NCBI GenBank assembly: GCA_956465555.1
Contig: OY101116.1
Location: 930,001 to 994,000, forward strand
Direction of reading: 5' to 3'
Source: Nitzschia sp. pyKryTriq1
Lineage: Eukaryota; Bacillariophyta; Bacillariophyceae; Bacillariales; Bacillariaceae
DNA: 64,000 nucleotides
The translations under genes were made by a program, and so were the position numbers. The notes beneath the pieces are model-generated. The model made no database searches. It was not told the origin of the DNA and saw nothing but the letters and a program-made list of their open reading frames with translations. Numbering within the stretch: the stretch's first letter is position 1; every line of letters begins with the position of its first letter. Shown piece after piece: positions 42,616 to 51,973 of this stretch.

Positions 42616-43854
42616 TCAAGTTGGTGTCAGTACTTCGCATTTTGGGTAGAATCGATAGCACACCGAATCGGCAGTCTGTTGGAGCAGAGTCGCAGATTCC
42701 TGGAGGGAGCTAAAAAGCAGAGCAGCGCGAGGTCCTGGAACGGACGAAGGGATGCCCTTGATAATCCGATTTCCGATAAAACCATCGCTGCTTTCAGAGA
42801 GTGGCTCGATGAGGTCGTCCAAGTCTTCAGATTCCTCCATGACTGTCGCAACTGCCGTCACGAGCATGCCGAGGTCGTTGTTAGCGCCGCAAGTCACTTG
42901 TGACGGTGATACCATCTCCAACCATAGCCTAGCCACAGCCTCTGCGTGTCGATGATTCAAATTGAATACTACGATATCCGAATTTGAAACCAACTTGTGA
43001 TGGTGATTCCATCCCGCGATAGCCACTAGCTTCCCATGAGGAAGCATGTCTGCAATAATGTCTGTATCCAGCTCCATCACAATGGAGTCCGGGGGAAGAA
43101 GGAGAATAGAATCATACTGCACTCGTGGATTGTGTGACCATAGCGAAATGATATCACTTGTTTCGTTGCTTTGCTTGTCTAAAACAGCATTCAAAACGGC
43201 TACCTTTTCAAAGCAGGATCTGGGGCTGTAGGAAGAGCGACCAGAATCATAACGTGCAAAATCCAAGCCCCACTGTCGAGCGTACGCCCTGTTCGGCCGA
43301 CTTGAGATATCTTCTAGGTCCCTGAGAGCTGCACCCGGGACGACTTGGGCAATCAAAGAGGCAGGTAGTTTCTTGTGGGAGTTTGTCGATCCAACAACGT
43401 CACCAAAACTATCCTTCGGGATATAAATGTTATGATCCCAGTGCCACTCCGCAGGCATAAAATTGTTGTATTTGGAATTTGCAGCTTTGCCGTGAAGGCC
43501 AACAATAGCAAACCCGACGGACAATACAATAATAGCTCTCCACGTGGATGTGGTCAACTGATGGTTCTGATCTATGGCATCTTGAAAATGGCCAGGTTCT
43601 GGACGCCCCTTTTTCTGGCTCGTAAAGCATTGAACGTAATTGCAAAGTGATTGGTAAAGGGTCGTCGATCGAGGAGTGAGTTGAGATTTCTTGCTCTGGG
43701 ACTTGGGGCTTGAAAAGGTCGAATAACCTGATGTCCTTGTTCCCGTCACCAGTGAAGAGGTGCTCGACGCTTGAGAATAATCACATCTTGAAACCTCGTC
43801 TCGATATCGACCATGTCCTTTCTTGAAGTCGTTTCGAGGAATATCTCTCTTCAT
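42616..43854 (-). CDS. Putative Golgi glycosyltransferase-like protein without a clear DxD
   Basis: A single-exon 412-aa protein from the ATG at 43854 (the longer frame starts at TTG). A basic Ser/Thr-rich cytosolic part of about 105 residues precedes one membrane anchor (WRAIIVLSVGFAIVGL). The lumenal part has RQWGLDFARYD, FEKVAVLNAVLD, YDSILLLPPDSIVMELDTDIIADMLP and KLVAIAGWN, then SDIVVFNLNHRHAEAVARLW. This is the order seen in MNN10/GMA12-like and related GT-A proteins, where the segment before IVMELD normally reads D-x-D. Here it is Pro-Pro-Asp-Ser. The protein may be an altered enzyme or a non-catalytic member. Length and topology are normal. Confidence 0.6.
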   Translation of the reverse strand: MKRDIPRNDFKKGHGRYRDEVSRCDYSQASSTSSLVTGTRTSGYSTFSSPKSQSKKSQLTPRSTTLYQSLCNYVQCFTSQKKGRPEPGHFQDAIDQNHQLTTSTWRAIIVLSVGFAIVGLHGKAANSKYNNFMPAEWHWDHNIYIPKDSFGDVVGSTNSHKKLPASLIAQVVPGAALRDLEDISSRPNRAYARQWGLDFARYDSGRSSYSPRSCFEKVAVLNAVLDKQSNETSDIISLWSHNPRVQYDSILLLPPDSIVMELDTDIIADMLPHGKLVAIAGWNHHHKLVSNSDIVVFNLNHRHAEAVARLWLEMVSPSQVTCGANNDLGMLVTAVATVMEESEDLDDLIEPLSESSDGFIGNRIIKGIPSSVPGPRAALLFSSLQESATLLQQTADSVCYRFYPKCEVLTPT

Positions 43855-44226
43855 GGTGATCACGTTTATCAAGTTTACCGCTGCAGTAGCCGGAGATTTT
43901 GTAGTATTTCAGCTAGCAGATTGATTGTGTCAAGCTGAAAACACACTCCGTCGTAAGATCGAGTAAAACTTTGGCAGCTCAAAGACGAGGGCTGTGATGA
44001 AAGCACTACTAGCTAGAGTAGCTTAATCTTATAGATTGATTTACGATGGTAATACAGGTACATACGAAGTACCTAATAGTTGGGTTCTGTGTTCCATTCA
44101 TTATTGTGACACCACCACCACTTCTTCCTCCTCCCTCATCACATCATCATCATCTCTACTCTAGTAGAGTAGCGGTATCTGTTCGAGAGGGTCGGTGACA
44201 CCGGTGCGGTAAAGTACGAATACTGT

Positions 44227-44420
44227 ATAAACCGCTTTGCGCGAGAGCGGGGCCACAAAAATATTTTTCATCTTTTTCCGCTTTCAACGCGCAATTGCGC
44301 GGTGAAACCAAAACCGCGATTTTCATTTTTGGGTAAAACGCTCAACACGCAAATGCGCGGAGAAAGCGGAAAAAGGTGAAAAATATTTTTGTGGCCCCGC
44401 TCTTGCGCAAAGCGGTTTAT
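44227..44420. mobile_element. Foldback/MITE-like element with 59-bp inverted arms
   Basis: Arm 44227-44285 is matched in reverse complement by 44362-44420 with two mismatches in 59 nt. The 76-nt centre begins with a perfect 14-bp palindrome (CGCGCAATTGCGCG, 44288-44301) and has a related CACGCAAATGCGCG near the other arm. No open frame is present. I see no clear target-site duplication. It could be a small non-autonomous DNA transposon or a locus for a hairpin RNA. Confidence 0.75.
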
Positions 44421-45221
44421 TCACGGGTAAGACGGAGGGATAGACAAGGAGGGAATTCGCCCCACTGCAAGGGGGCCCCCGACAACGTCCGTCCTTCCGT
44501 CAGTCGCTTGACTGACTGACTGAAGAGTGGATTGAAGTTTTGGTGGGGACCGCGCCGCATTGCCTGAAGATCAGCATCATTGTTTTTGCAAATGCTGAAT
44601 CCTCGACAATGGCGGGCCGGATGCCCTTCTTGTCATTAGGACTTCGTTTCTTTTCAATTACAATCAGAACACAAACACGTCATACAACACAACACTTCAC
44701 AATACATACCGATACAACACAACGCAATACAATACCACCCCACCTCACCCACCCAGCTGAGCGAAGCTATTGAAGTTTCGTGGAAGTCTAGTTCCCCGAT
44801 CCCGAATCCTTTTGGATCGGAGGAATTGACTCTCCCCTTCAGTCCATTCATTAGTCATTCACGTTTCTGCCATACTGGCCCCTGGCCTCTTCGTTTGTAC
44901 TACTCGTACCGTAGCGTACTCACGAGGCTAGTATCTACGTGACTGATCTTCTCTTCGCCCCCATCGCCAACGCAGGCGGCTACCAAGGCGGCACCAGGTA
45001 ATCCGTAGCTGTGGTACTCGTACAGTAACAGTTTCTGTAGAGTACTGGAAGATCCGCGAAACCGCGCTAAAAAGGGCACGGATAGTCCACGTTGTGTCTA
45101 CGGAACGTCGACAGGCGAAGGGGATAAAAACACGGAGTCTCTGAAAGCGCGTTAAATCACAAACCTTGGTAATCAATCCCGTTTCTTCTCACGTTCCACG
45201 ACACATTTGATTCATTTGACT

Positions 45222-45280
45222 TCTTGGCCGTTTCTTGGCCTTTTTTCTTAGCCATTTCTTGGCCTGATCTTGGCCCGCTC
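45222..45280. repeat. Short imperfect tandem repeat (TTTCTTGGCC)
   Basis: About five degenerate copies of a TTTCTTGGCC-type 10-12-mer lie in non-coding sequence. Confidence 0.7.
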
Positions 45281-46014
45281 TTAATAAAGATTCCTTGTCT
45301 CAGACTAAGGATCTATAACTATTGTAACCTTGTCAACAAAGCAAGATCGATGACAAGATAGTATCCAAGATTGCATTCGACGAATGGTCATCTCAGATGA
45401 TTTGTAGCTCTAAGAATCTAATCATATTCAACAAACCAAACTTTGTGAATCCCTAATTTATCGTTCTTATCGTTACAAAGCACGCAGGCAACGTCGGTTC
45501 GCCCGTCAGCTTTGAGTCGTCTGGTGTTACAGTACCTGGTACCTGGTACTAGGTACTGGCGTGTGTTTTGTGTGTGCAATAATAATGTGCGAACCTGACG
45601 AAGTTTTCCAAAGTGACGCAACCCGACCGACCACGCACGCATCATGTGCGTAAATTAAAATATGAGTGGTGAATGAGGAGTCCGAGAGGCACGAGAACTG
45701 GAACTGCGACATGAAAACACTAAATGGAAAAACAGAAACTTCAAACAGAGCAAAAAAACAGCTGGTTTTTGTTTTTTGTTCATCTCAACAACAACAGGAG
45801 ATGCCGTGTCGTCGCCACAACTCCGTTTTCAAAGCCCCGGGTCTACAAATAACAAATACAATAAGAATAAAGAAAGAAGAGAAAAGAGGTGGGCTTTGCC
45901 TTTTTGAGTCGTCGGTTTGTTTTCCTATCTTTGTCGATTCCACCTTTTATATTTGTTTCCCACAACCCTTGGATACAACCAGAGCGCTGCGTCGGACGTG
46001 GAAGTCAGTCGCCA

Positions 46015-47811
46015 ATGACTCTCGGTTCATATTCAATATTGGAGGCAGCTTTGGCTTTGGAAAGGCGGCGAGGGGGGCAGCAAGAATCGTCCTCAAAACC
46101 AAAGACCCAGAGCCCGACGCTGGGGCCCGTGGATGTCGTCGCCGTCGTGTCAGGAATTGCAACGCTGCAGTCACCTCCTGCTTCATCGGCCACAGCGACT
46201 CCGCGAGTTGACCTGAGGATTGCCGATCAATCCATTCCGAATTATATGACCGCCAAAGTATCCTTATATGGATCCCAGGAAGCTGCACGAATAAGCGAGG
46301 AGCAAATCGCACCGGGGGATATTGTGCGTTTTAATCGGATTGGACTAAGTAGACGACATCGTCCCCAAGCAATTGAACAGATAGCTCGGAATACTGAAGG
46401 TTTCACTGTCCGGAGCAAGTCAGGACCTCCAGATGAAAACACAATACATTTCGAGCACAGCGCGGATGATCCTGAACCTGGATGGCGATGGTATAAGCTC
46501 GGTCGCATTCGCACCACGGTTTATGGTGACGATCAGCATGATCATCAAGAAAGGATTTCCATTGCTGGAAGAAAAGCATTCCTGTGCGAAGACGAAAGGC
46601 AGTCCAGAAATTTCCCTGATGAAATGGCGACAGCCGAAACTCGGATCCAAGAGTTGATCGCCTGGTTTGTTTCGCGTGGGCAAGACGATGGCGCAAACAA
46701 TTCGTTGGGGGCGGAAGGGGCAAATAATAGGACTGCAAGAAGTCTGTCTCCATTGCCTTGTAAGCGACGAAGTTTAGCTGAGATTCAGGCTTCGTCCGGT
46801 TTGCTCAGTAATATCCACGTTCAGGTGACGCATTGCGATTCTCAAGTGTTGCCTCCTTGCTCCTCGACGTCCTCACCAGCTGCAAAAAAGCAAAGAAGTG
46901 GTGCAGTAAAAAGTTTACCGCAACAACAACAGGTTATTGGTTTCGCTACCGTGACTGACAACTCGGGTGTTGTCCTTTCGCTTGTTGATCCGGGAAATCG
47001 ATTCGGCTCGGTCTTCCAGGCAGCACAAAACCAAGGAAAAATTTTGATGATGAGTAACATCCTTAGCAAGAAACAAAGTGATATCTACGGGAGGCCTCTA
47101 GTGTCGGAGGAGGTGGTCTTATGGCCTACAAGAAAAACGGCCGCGTCAATTTTGTCAAGCTCTTCATCTGACGGAGACGAGAAGGTGCCTATGACGGGGG
47201 CACAACAAGGAAAGATACCATCGAGAACTTCGAAAGAAGACCAGTGTGTCAAATCACCAAACACAAACAAAATGATCAGATCAAGAAGTCACGGTGGGAA
47301 GATGGAAGAAGCGAATAGTGAAACGCAGCTTACTCAGAGGCACCCAACCTTTCACAATGAAACCTCGACCAATTATGTTTTGGTGGAATCCCGACTGGTG
47401 GATATCTTGGTAAATGAGACGAGTCTCAGGCAATGCATCAATAGAACGCCGCATAGTCTTAAGGAGCATGTCTTATCGGCTGACGACAAGGATTATCTAC
47501 CTGCTGTCTTGCACTTGGAGCCGATTGAAGGACTATTCGGGGTTGAGAAAGGAAAGAAAATGGACCGATTTATGGCTGGGACTTCAGTTATCCACGCCCT
47601 TTGTGGTGGCGTCACTCCATCAGAATGGAACATCAACAATGGCTCTGATGACGGAGGAGGAGCAACAACCAACAGCAGTATTGCTGTTGGTGGTGGGAAT
47701 GTATTGCGCTTACTGCATGCTCTATTTGATGAGGGTATTGCTCTGCAGTGGACGATTGATGTCGGCCATGATCCTCCTCGAGTGATTAAAGTTTCGTTGC
47801 CACGGGTTTAG
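46015..47811 (+). CDS. Multi-OB-fold protein, possibly shieldin-2-like
   Basis: A single-exon 598-aa protein; the start is the first in-frame ATG (an open frame upstream begins with GTG). Residues about 36-115 read as an OB fold: VDVVAVVSG, RVDLRIADQS, TAKVSLYG, then IAPGDIVRFNRIGLSR. A second block near 165-190 (GWRWYKLGRIRTTVYG) and a third near 310-385 (VIGFATVTDNSGVVLSLVDPGNRFGS, ILMMSNILSKK, EEVVLWPTRKTAAS) follow the same plan. ADQS plus PGDI and EEVxLxPT resemble SHLD2 of animals and plants, which binds single-stranded DNA and limits end resection. POT1- or RPA-like proteins are alternatives. It is probably a nuclear single-strand-DNA binder. The family level is uncertain. Confidence 0.55.
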   Translation: MTLGSYSILEAALALERRRGGQQESSSKPKTQSPTLGPVDVVAVVSGIATLQSPPASSATATPRVDLRIADQSIPNYMTAKVSLYGSQEAARISEEQIAPGDIVRFNRIGLSRRHRPQAIEQIARNTEGFTVRSKSGPPDENTIHFEHSADDPEPGWRWYKLGRIRTTVYGDDQHDHQERISIAGRKAFLCEDERQSRNFPDEMATAETRIQELIAWFVSRGQDDGANNSLGAEGANNRTARSLSPLPCKRRSLAEIQASSGLLSNIHVQVTHCDSQVLPPCSSTSSPAAKKQRSGAVKSLPQQQQVIGFATVTDNSGVVLSLVDPGNRFGSVFQAAQNQGKILMMSNILSKKQSDIYGRPLVSEEVVLWPTRKTAASILSSSSSDGDEKVPMTGAQQGKIPSRTSKEDQCVKSPNTNKMIRSRSHGGKMEEANSETQLTQRHPTFHNETSTNYVLVESRLVDILVNETSLRQCINRTPHSLKEHVLSADDKDYLPAVLHLEPIEGLFGVEKGKKMDRFMAGTSVIHALCGGVTPSEWNINNGSDDGGGATTNSSIAVGGGNVLRLLHALFDEGIALQWTIDVGHDPPRVIKVSLPRV

Positions 47812-48412
47812 GAGAAGGTACTTGTATATACTACAGTACTTTATTTTATGATCAATTCGTGATTTTGACACAAGACCAACTAGTGCGAGCATGCACGGAA
47901 TGAACAGCTTTTCTAGCACTCCAAAAGTTAAGTCTACTCCCTTGTTGAGTGTATCGAATGTCAAATACCAACTGCTTCCACTGCTTTTGACTATTTCTCA
48001 GTAGCAGCACAGAAGCGTCGTACCTGTTAGATTGGCAGGGTTTACACCGTCCGTGAAGTACTAGTAGTGTAGAGTGCAGAGGGCTCCAAACTCCTGTGTG
48101 TCGGTGCCCAACAGAGCCTACTCTAGAGTAGCCCACGGCCCGCCGCTGGTGACAGAGGAGGACCGACTCTGATCTTCTGGTACTCTTCAAGGAGATGTTC
48201 TTCTATGTAGCTAATAGACGATATATAAGTGGTTGCCATCGTAGGATCAAGCCTAATGTGAAACAATATTTCTAAAATTGATGTATCGTTATAATCTTAT
48301 TCATGGAATCCATGTTACTGAATGAATGGTCTATTTCCCGGTCGAGGCAAGAGCTTAATGAAACCTGCACGCACTCTTCCACTGGCAAACTAATGTACTT
48401 CTATTGCAGCAC
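47812..48412. other. Convergent intergenic region, 601 nt
   Basis: It lies between the 3' ends of the OB-fold gene and HSF. A CTACTCTAGAGTAG palindrome is at about 48119-48132. No gene is seen. Confidence 0.4.
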
Positions 48413-49307
48413 TTAGGCAGCCGAAGCACGGAAGTTGTTTCTTCGCTTTTGTTGCCCGTTCAACCTGTTGAGAGCAATTAACTGTTGTAGCTGAAGCAGG
48501 CGCTCTTGCTGCTGCTTCTGGAGTTCCATCTCCAATACAAGGGACGCAGCAGCACTAGATGATTGAGCACGCAACATGCTCATTCGAGGATCTTGTTGCA
48601 TCTGAAGTTGGGAGTTAACGTGTTGTCTGCCTAGGCAGAGTTGTTGCTCAAGCAAGAATTGCATTGCAGGATCCATTTGTTGACTGACGAGGAACCGTTG
48701 GGCCGCATCGACAGCTGGCTGTTCCTTTGCCTTTGGATCCTGTTGCGTGACTGCTGAAGGCTCATACCTGGTGGCAACCGTAGCCGCTGTAGGGGCTGGA
48801 TCCGGAGAAGCCATGGCAATTTTGGTTCTGGCGTTCTTGCAGAACATTTGGGCTGCAAGGTGCGGCTTGTCCCGAAGGAAAAATTCGTGGTAATAGGCAC
48901 CGAGCTCGGGACCACTTGAAATTCGGAGATAATTCCTGTTATAGATAGGGAGTTGGTGTGTGAGAATTGGCGTCTTGGGGCAGCCTGGAAGTGGGGCACA
49001 ACACAATAGTCAGTCAATGCAAAACGTACCATCGGTTCAGCTTTCTCGTGAAGCTGCTGTATTTGGATTTACGAGGAAAGAATTTGGGCATGATTCTCTC
49101 AGAGAACAAGGCGCGGTTTCGAATGATGAAGGCACGTCCATGAGGGAGCCAGCAGATTGCATCATGGTTTCTCTCGTCACACAAAATGGACATCAATCGT
49201 TGGGGGAAAATGTACTGGCAATCGTCTCCATCGCAATTTTCCTCCTCTTCGTCAACGGCCCTTTCTGGGTCTTCCGCAATGTGATTGTTATCTTCCTTTG
49301 CGCTCAT
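48413..49307 (-). CDS. Heat-shock-factor-type transcription factor (short)
   Basis: Two exons encode 266 aa: 49307-49030, a 94-nt intron 49029-48936 (GTACGT to ATAACAG), then 48935-48413. The join completes the Trp and gives FTRKLNRWNYLRISSGPELGAYYHEFFLRDKP. The HSF DNA-binding domain covers about residues 28-125: YIFPQRLMSILC, ICWLPHGRAFIIRN, LPKFF-type IMPKFFPRKSKYSSFTRKLNRW (recognition helix) and the YYHEFF end. The C-terminal part is Gln/Met-rich (MELQKQQQERLLQLQQL) and could form a coiled coil, but the heptad region of true stress HSFs is weak. Diatoms carry dozens of such genes. It is a nuclear regulator with unknown targets. Confidence 0.9.
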
Positions 49308-49527
49308 CTTTGTTCTACTATTAGCAAGAAGTTGGTTTGCTTGAAATGCTGGGTTTGTTTCAAAGGTATGGTTGTGCTGAGTTATGTGAACAAACAGCAA
49401 GCAATAAGGACTACAAACGGTACTTGTACAACACGTCGCTTCATGTCAAAACGAACCCTTGCTTGCTGCGTGCGGCCGCGTAACGCAAAGGTTGAAAGTG
49501 TACGTAAATTAACTGCATAAATATTAC

Positions 49528-49588
49528 AGGCGAGCCTTTCGCCACGCACGCACGAACGGAAGGAGAGATCTCTTTTCCCCGCGCGGCC
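49528..49588 (+). repeat. Dispersed repeat, first copy (partner at 50016-50071)
   Basis: Both copies begin with AGGCGAGCCTTTCG, then a variable middle, then GAACGGA...GAGATCTC.TTTCCC.CGCGC. Similarity is clear but diverged. Confidence 0.6.
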
Positions 49589-50745
49589 ACAAGAAGTACA
49601 GGTCGGTATCTACGGTACATATAGTTCTGGTACTCATACCAGTACTTTATTTTGTGAAATCCGCGCCGAGCTAGCAGAGCAGAGACAGAGTGTTTATTGA
49701 GAGAAGGAAGTTCGGATTTGAGCCCATCAATAAATAAAACTTCCAGGGAACAGGGATCCTTTTTTAGTCCAACGTTGAAGATGCCAAGAGGGCTTAAGGA
49801 CAAAATTGCACGGCTATATCGATATTTCGCGTCTTTGTCTTGGGAGTCCGATCAGAGCACATTATTCTACCTTCTTCCCATTCTTCCATGCATGGTGTTC
49901 AAGAACCAAGAATACATCGTAAAGCTAGCATGTCCCCTAACCTCTAACGTGCACGTGGGTACGATGCAGGCCGCATGTCGTACATCGTACAAGTAGCCTC
50001 TACAGTACGTATTTTTAGGCGAGCCTTTCGACACGCTGCTGGCGAACGGAGAGATCTCGTTTCCCGCGCGCTACTCTACTAGTAGTACCGGCAGTAGCGG
50101 CTGCTTCTACCGATATTGACTGAATCCACGCCTCACTCTTCTACTCTACCGCCGGTAAAAGTACGTACAAGTTGGCCTGTCAAAGAACATGCGACAAATC
50201 AGGTGTTCGGGTTGTGCCAATAATTTCGGATGCATTTTGTCCTACGAACAATTCTTCGTAGAAAAATACGATTAAAAAGGGAATGAGGTGGTCGGTCATT
50301 TTTTTTCTTTCGACGTTGTTCCGAATGAATAGCAGCGCGCGCGGGGAGGAGAACTGAGCCATATTACGATCCAACATGTAGAACTCCTACTATTGGGCCT
50401 AATTGAAGGGGCGTTTGTTCTAATGTTACCGATGGCAATTTTTTTACGCGTGTGGCCGCCAAACATCATCTTTGATTAACCCGAGCGCAGCGGCACGCTC
50501 CGCTCACCCGCTTCTGCTAGTCTTCTTCCGCCGGACTCGTAGGACTGGAATAGTTGGAAAATTTGCGGTCTATGTAGTTACTGGAGCATATGCTCGAACC
50601 GTGCCTTTCCAATTTTCTGACCGGGCGAGCTGTTCCATCATCTCTGTAGATGTGCAGATTAGCGCTGATGATCCCGTACGGGTGAAAAGAGTCCATTGAG
50701 TCAATCAATTGGACTGTCTGGAGTGGATGGTATCGTTCCGGCGGG

Positions 50746-50820
50746 AGAGAGATTAATTGCTCTCAACCGTCAAGGTAGCAACTAAACTAGACAGTGCACT
50801 TTTTTGCTGCTTTATGATAT
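50746..50820 (-). repeat. 75-bp dispersed repeat, copy B (inverted relative to copy A)
   Basis: The reverse complement matches 12989-13063 at about 69 of 75 positions without gaps. Flanks carry GGGAGAGAG on one side and CTAGTTAGTAGTAGAGG on the other. Confidence 0.75.
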
Positions 50821-51042
50821 ACTTAGACTAGTTAGTAGTAGAGGACGACTACTGCTGGACAGGCTTTTCTTTTTCTTTTTCCGGAACAATTGACCCCTGA
50901 TCAGCACTACACGACGCGGGGCTGAGGAAGTGGTCACACTAGTCAAAGCGTCAGCTGACAGCGTACAGACCACGGAGATTATAACACCGAGTTCCACGTT
51001 CCCCTGCTTCTATTTCTTCCATCTTCCATCTTGCTCTCGACG

Positions 51043-51939
51043 ATGATGCTTCAAAGTTTGAAGGTGGAGGGGGAAGACGACGACGGACGACGGCTCCCTC
51101 TTTCCTTTGTGCGCTGCGGGACGTCAACAAGACACTCTACTACCAGTACACGTAGAGGGCCTACAAGAAGTGTGGTTTCTATCGGCGAGCCGTATTGGAA
51201 AATTGCCAACTACTGGTATTTTTCTGCTCAGTGGCATTCGATGGTTGACTTCAAGGATAGAGATCTCGTTCTGAACTACAACGATGCCGTCATATATGGA
51301 TCCGACTTGGCCTTGGTCCAAAGCAGAACTGCATGGTTGAATGATGCTTGCATTAATTTTTTCTTTGAGCTGATCAAACATCGTCTCGACAAATCGGCAC
51401 GTATACAATTTATGGACCCGTCGGTGGTATCATTTTTTGTTCACCAGTGCATAGACGAAGAAGAAATAAAGGATTTTGTGGATGGTGTGTCCTTCCCAGT
51501 CACTGGAAAGATCTTCATTCCAGTGAATGACACTATGGTACAATCTACAGCATGGCATACAAGAGGCGGAAGTCATTGGAGCCTGATGCTCGTTGTAAAA
51601 TCGAACTCTGAGGTGCAATTCTGGCATTTTGATTCCATGGGAAACAGGGGGAATAAAAGAGCAGCCGAAGACATTGCAACAAAGATTGGGGCAGACTGTT
51701 TTGATATGGCTTTGCCTACTGTTATCCCGGCTGCGACGCCGCCACAATCAAATGGCTATGATTGCGGTATCCACATGCTTGCAGCAGTCCAAATCTTCGC
51801 TACGATGGAAGAAATGGATCTAAAGTCGCACGAAACTAGACTACGGCAGGAAATCCAGGACAATCCAAATTTCTGCACCAATCTCCGCAGGGAGATCACC
51901 AGCGAAATTTTGAGACTGCATGGTGACGATTCTTTGTGA
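51043..51939 (+). CDS. Ulp1/SENP-family protease, NEDP1 (SENP8)-like
   Basis: A single-exon 298-aa protein from the first ATG (the frame is open to a TTG four codons earlier). The N-terminal 60 residues are disordered. Catalytic domain: LNYNDAVIYGSDLALVQSRTAWLNDACINFFFE (the substrate-binding start, W-L-N-D), RGGSHWSLMLV (catalytic His), WHFDSMGN (Asp), and PPQSNGYDCGIHML (oxyanion Gln and nucleophile Cys). The short domain without a large N-terminal extension, and the spacing, fit NEDP1/SENP8, which removes NEDD8; a SUMO protease is possible. All catalytic residues are intact. The stop is only 34 nt from the convergent DUF6824 gene. Confidence 0.88.
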   Translation: MMLQSLKVEGEDDDGRRLPLSFVRCGTSTRHSTTSTRRGPTRSVVSIGEPYWKIANYWYFSAQWHSMVDFKDRDLVLNYNDAVIYGSDLALVQSRTAWLNDACINFFFELIKHRLDKSARIQFMDPSVVSFFVHQCIDEEEIKDFVDGVSFPVTGKIFIPVNDTMVQSTAWHTRGGSHWSLMLVVKSNSEVQFWHFDSMGNRGNKRAAEDIATKIGADCFDMALPTVIPAATPPQSNGYDCGIHMLAAVQIFATMEEMDLKSHETRLRQEIQDNPNFCTNLRREITSEILRLHGDDSL

Positions 51940-51973
51940 AGTTATTGTTTTTCAAAAAGATGCTGACGATTTT

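Larger units (their letters stand above)
43855..46014. other. Intergenic, about 2.2 kb, with a foldback element
   Basis: Contains the 194-bp foldback element (44227-44420), a CTACTCTAGTAGAGTAG palindrome (44155-44175), a Thr/His-like CA-rich tract (44665-44760), TTTCTTGGCC repeats (45222-45280) and a GTACCTGGTACC palindrome (45530-45560). No gene is convincing. Confidence 0.6.
49308..51042. repeat. Intergenic, about 1.7 kb, with dispersed repeats
   Basis: Holds two diverged direct copies of a roughly 55-60-bp repeat (49528-49588 and 50016-50071), copy B of the 75-bp repeat, and several GTAC and CTACTAGTAG palindromes (49605-49640, 50075-50090). No coding frame is credible. Confidence 0.6.

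Noticed and set aside
44540-44773. 77-codon Thr/His-rich frame
   Set aside because: Produced by a CA-rich low-complexity tract; non-periodic and without a conserved core.
45889-46014. Hydrophobic N-terminal extension of the OB-fold protein
   Set aside because: It would need a GTG start; the ATG at 46015 has a better context and gives a soluble nuclear-type protein.
49441-49996. Reverse 120-codon and forward 99-codon frames
   Set aside because: The reverse frame starts at TTG and both overlap a dispersed repeat; no conserved pattern.
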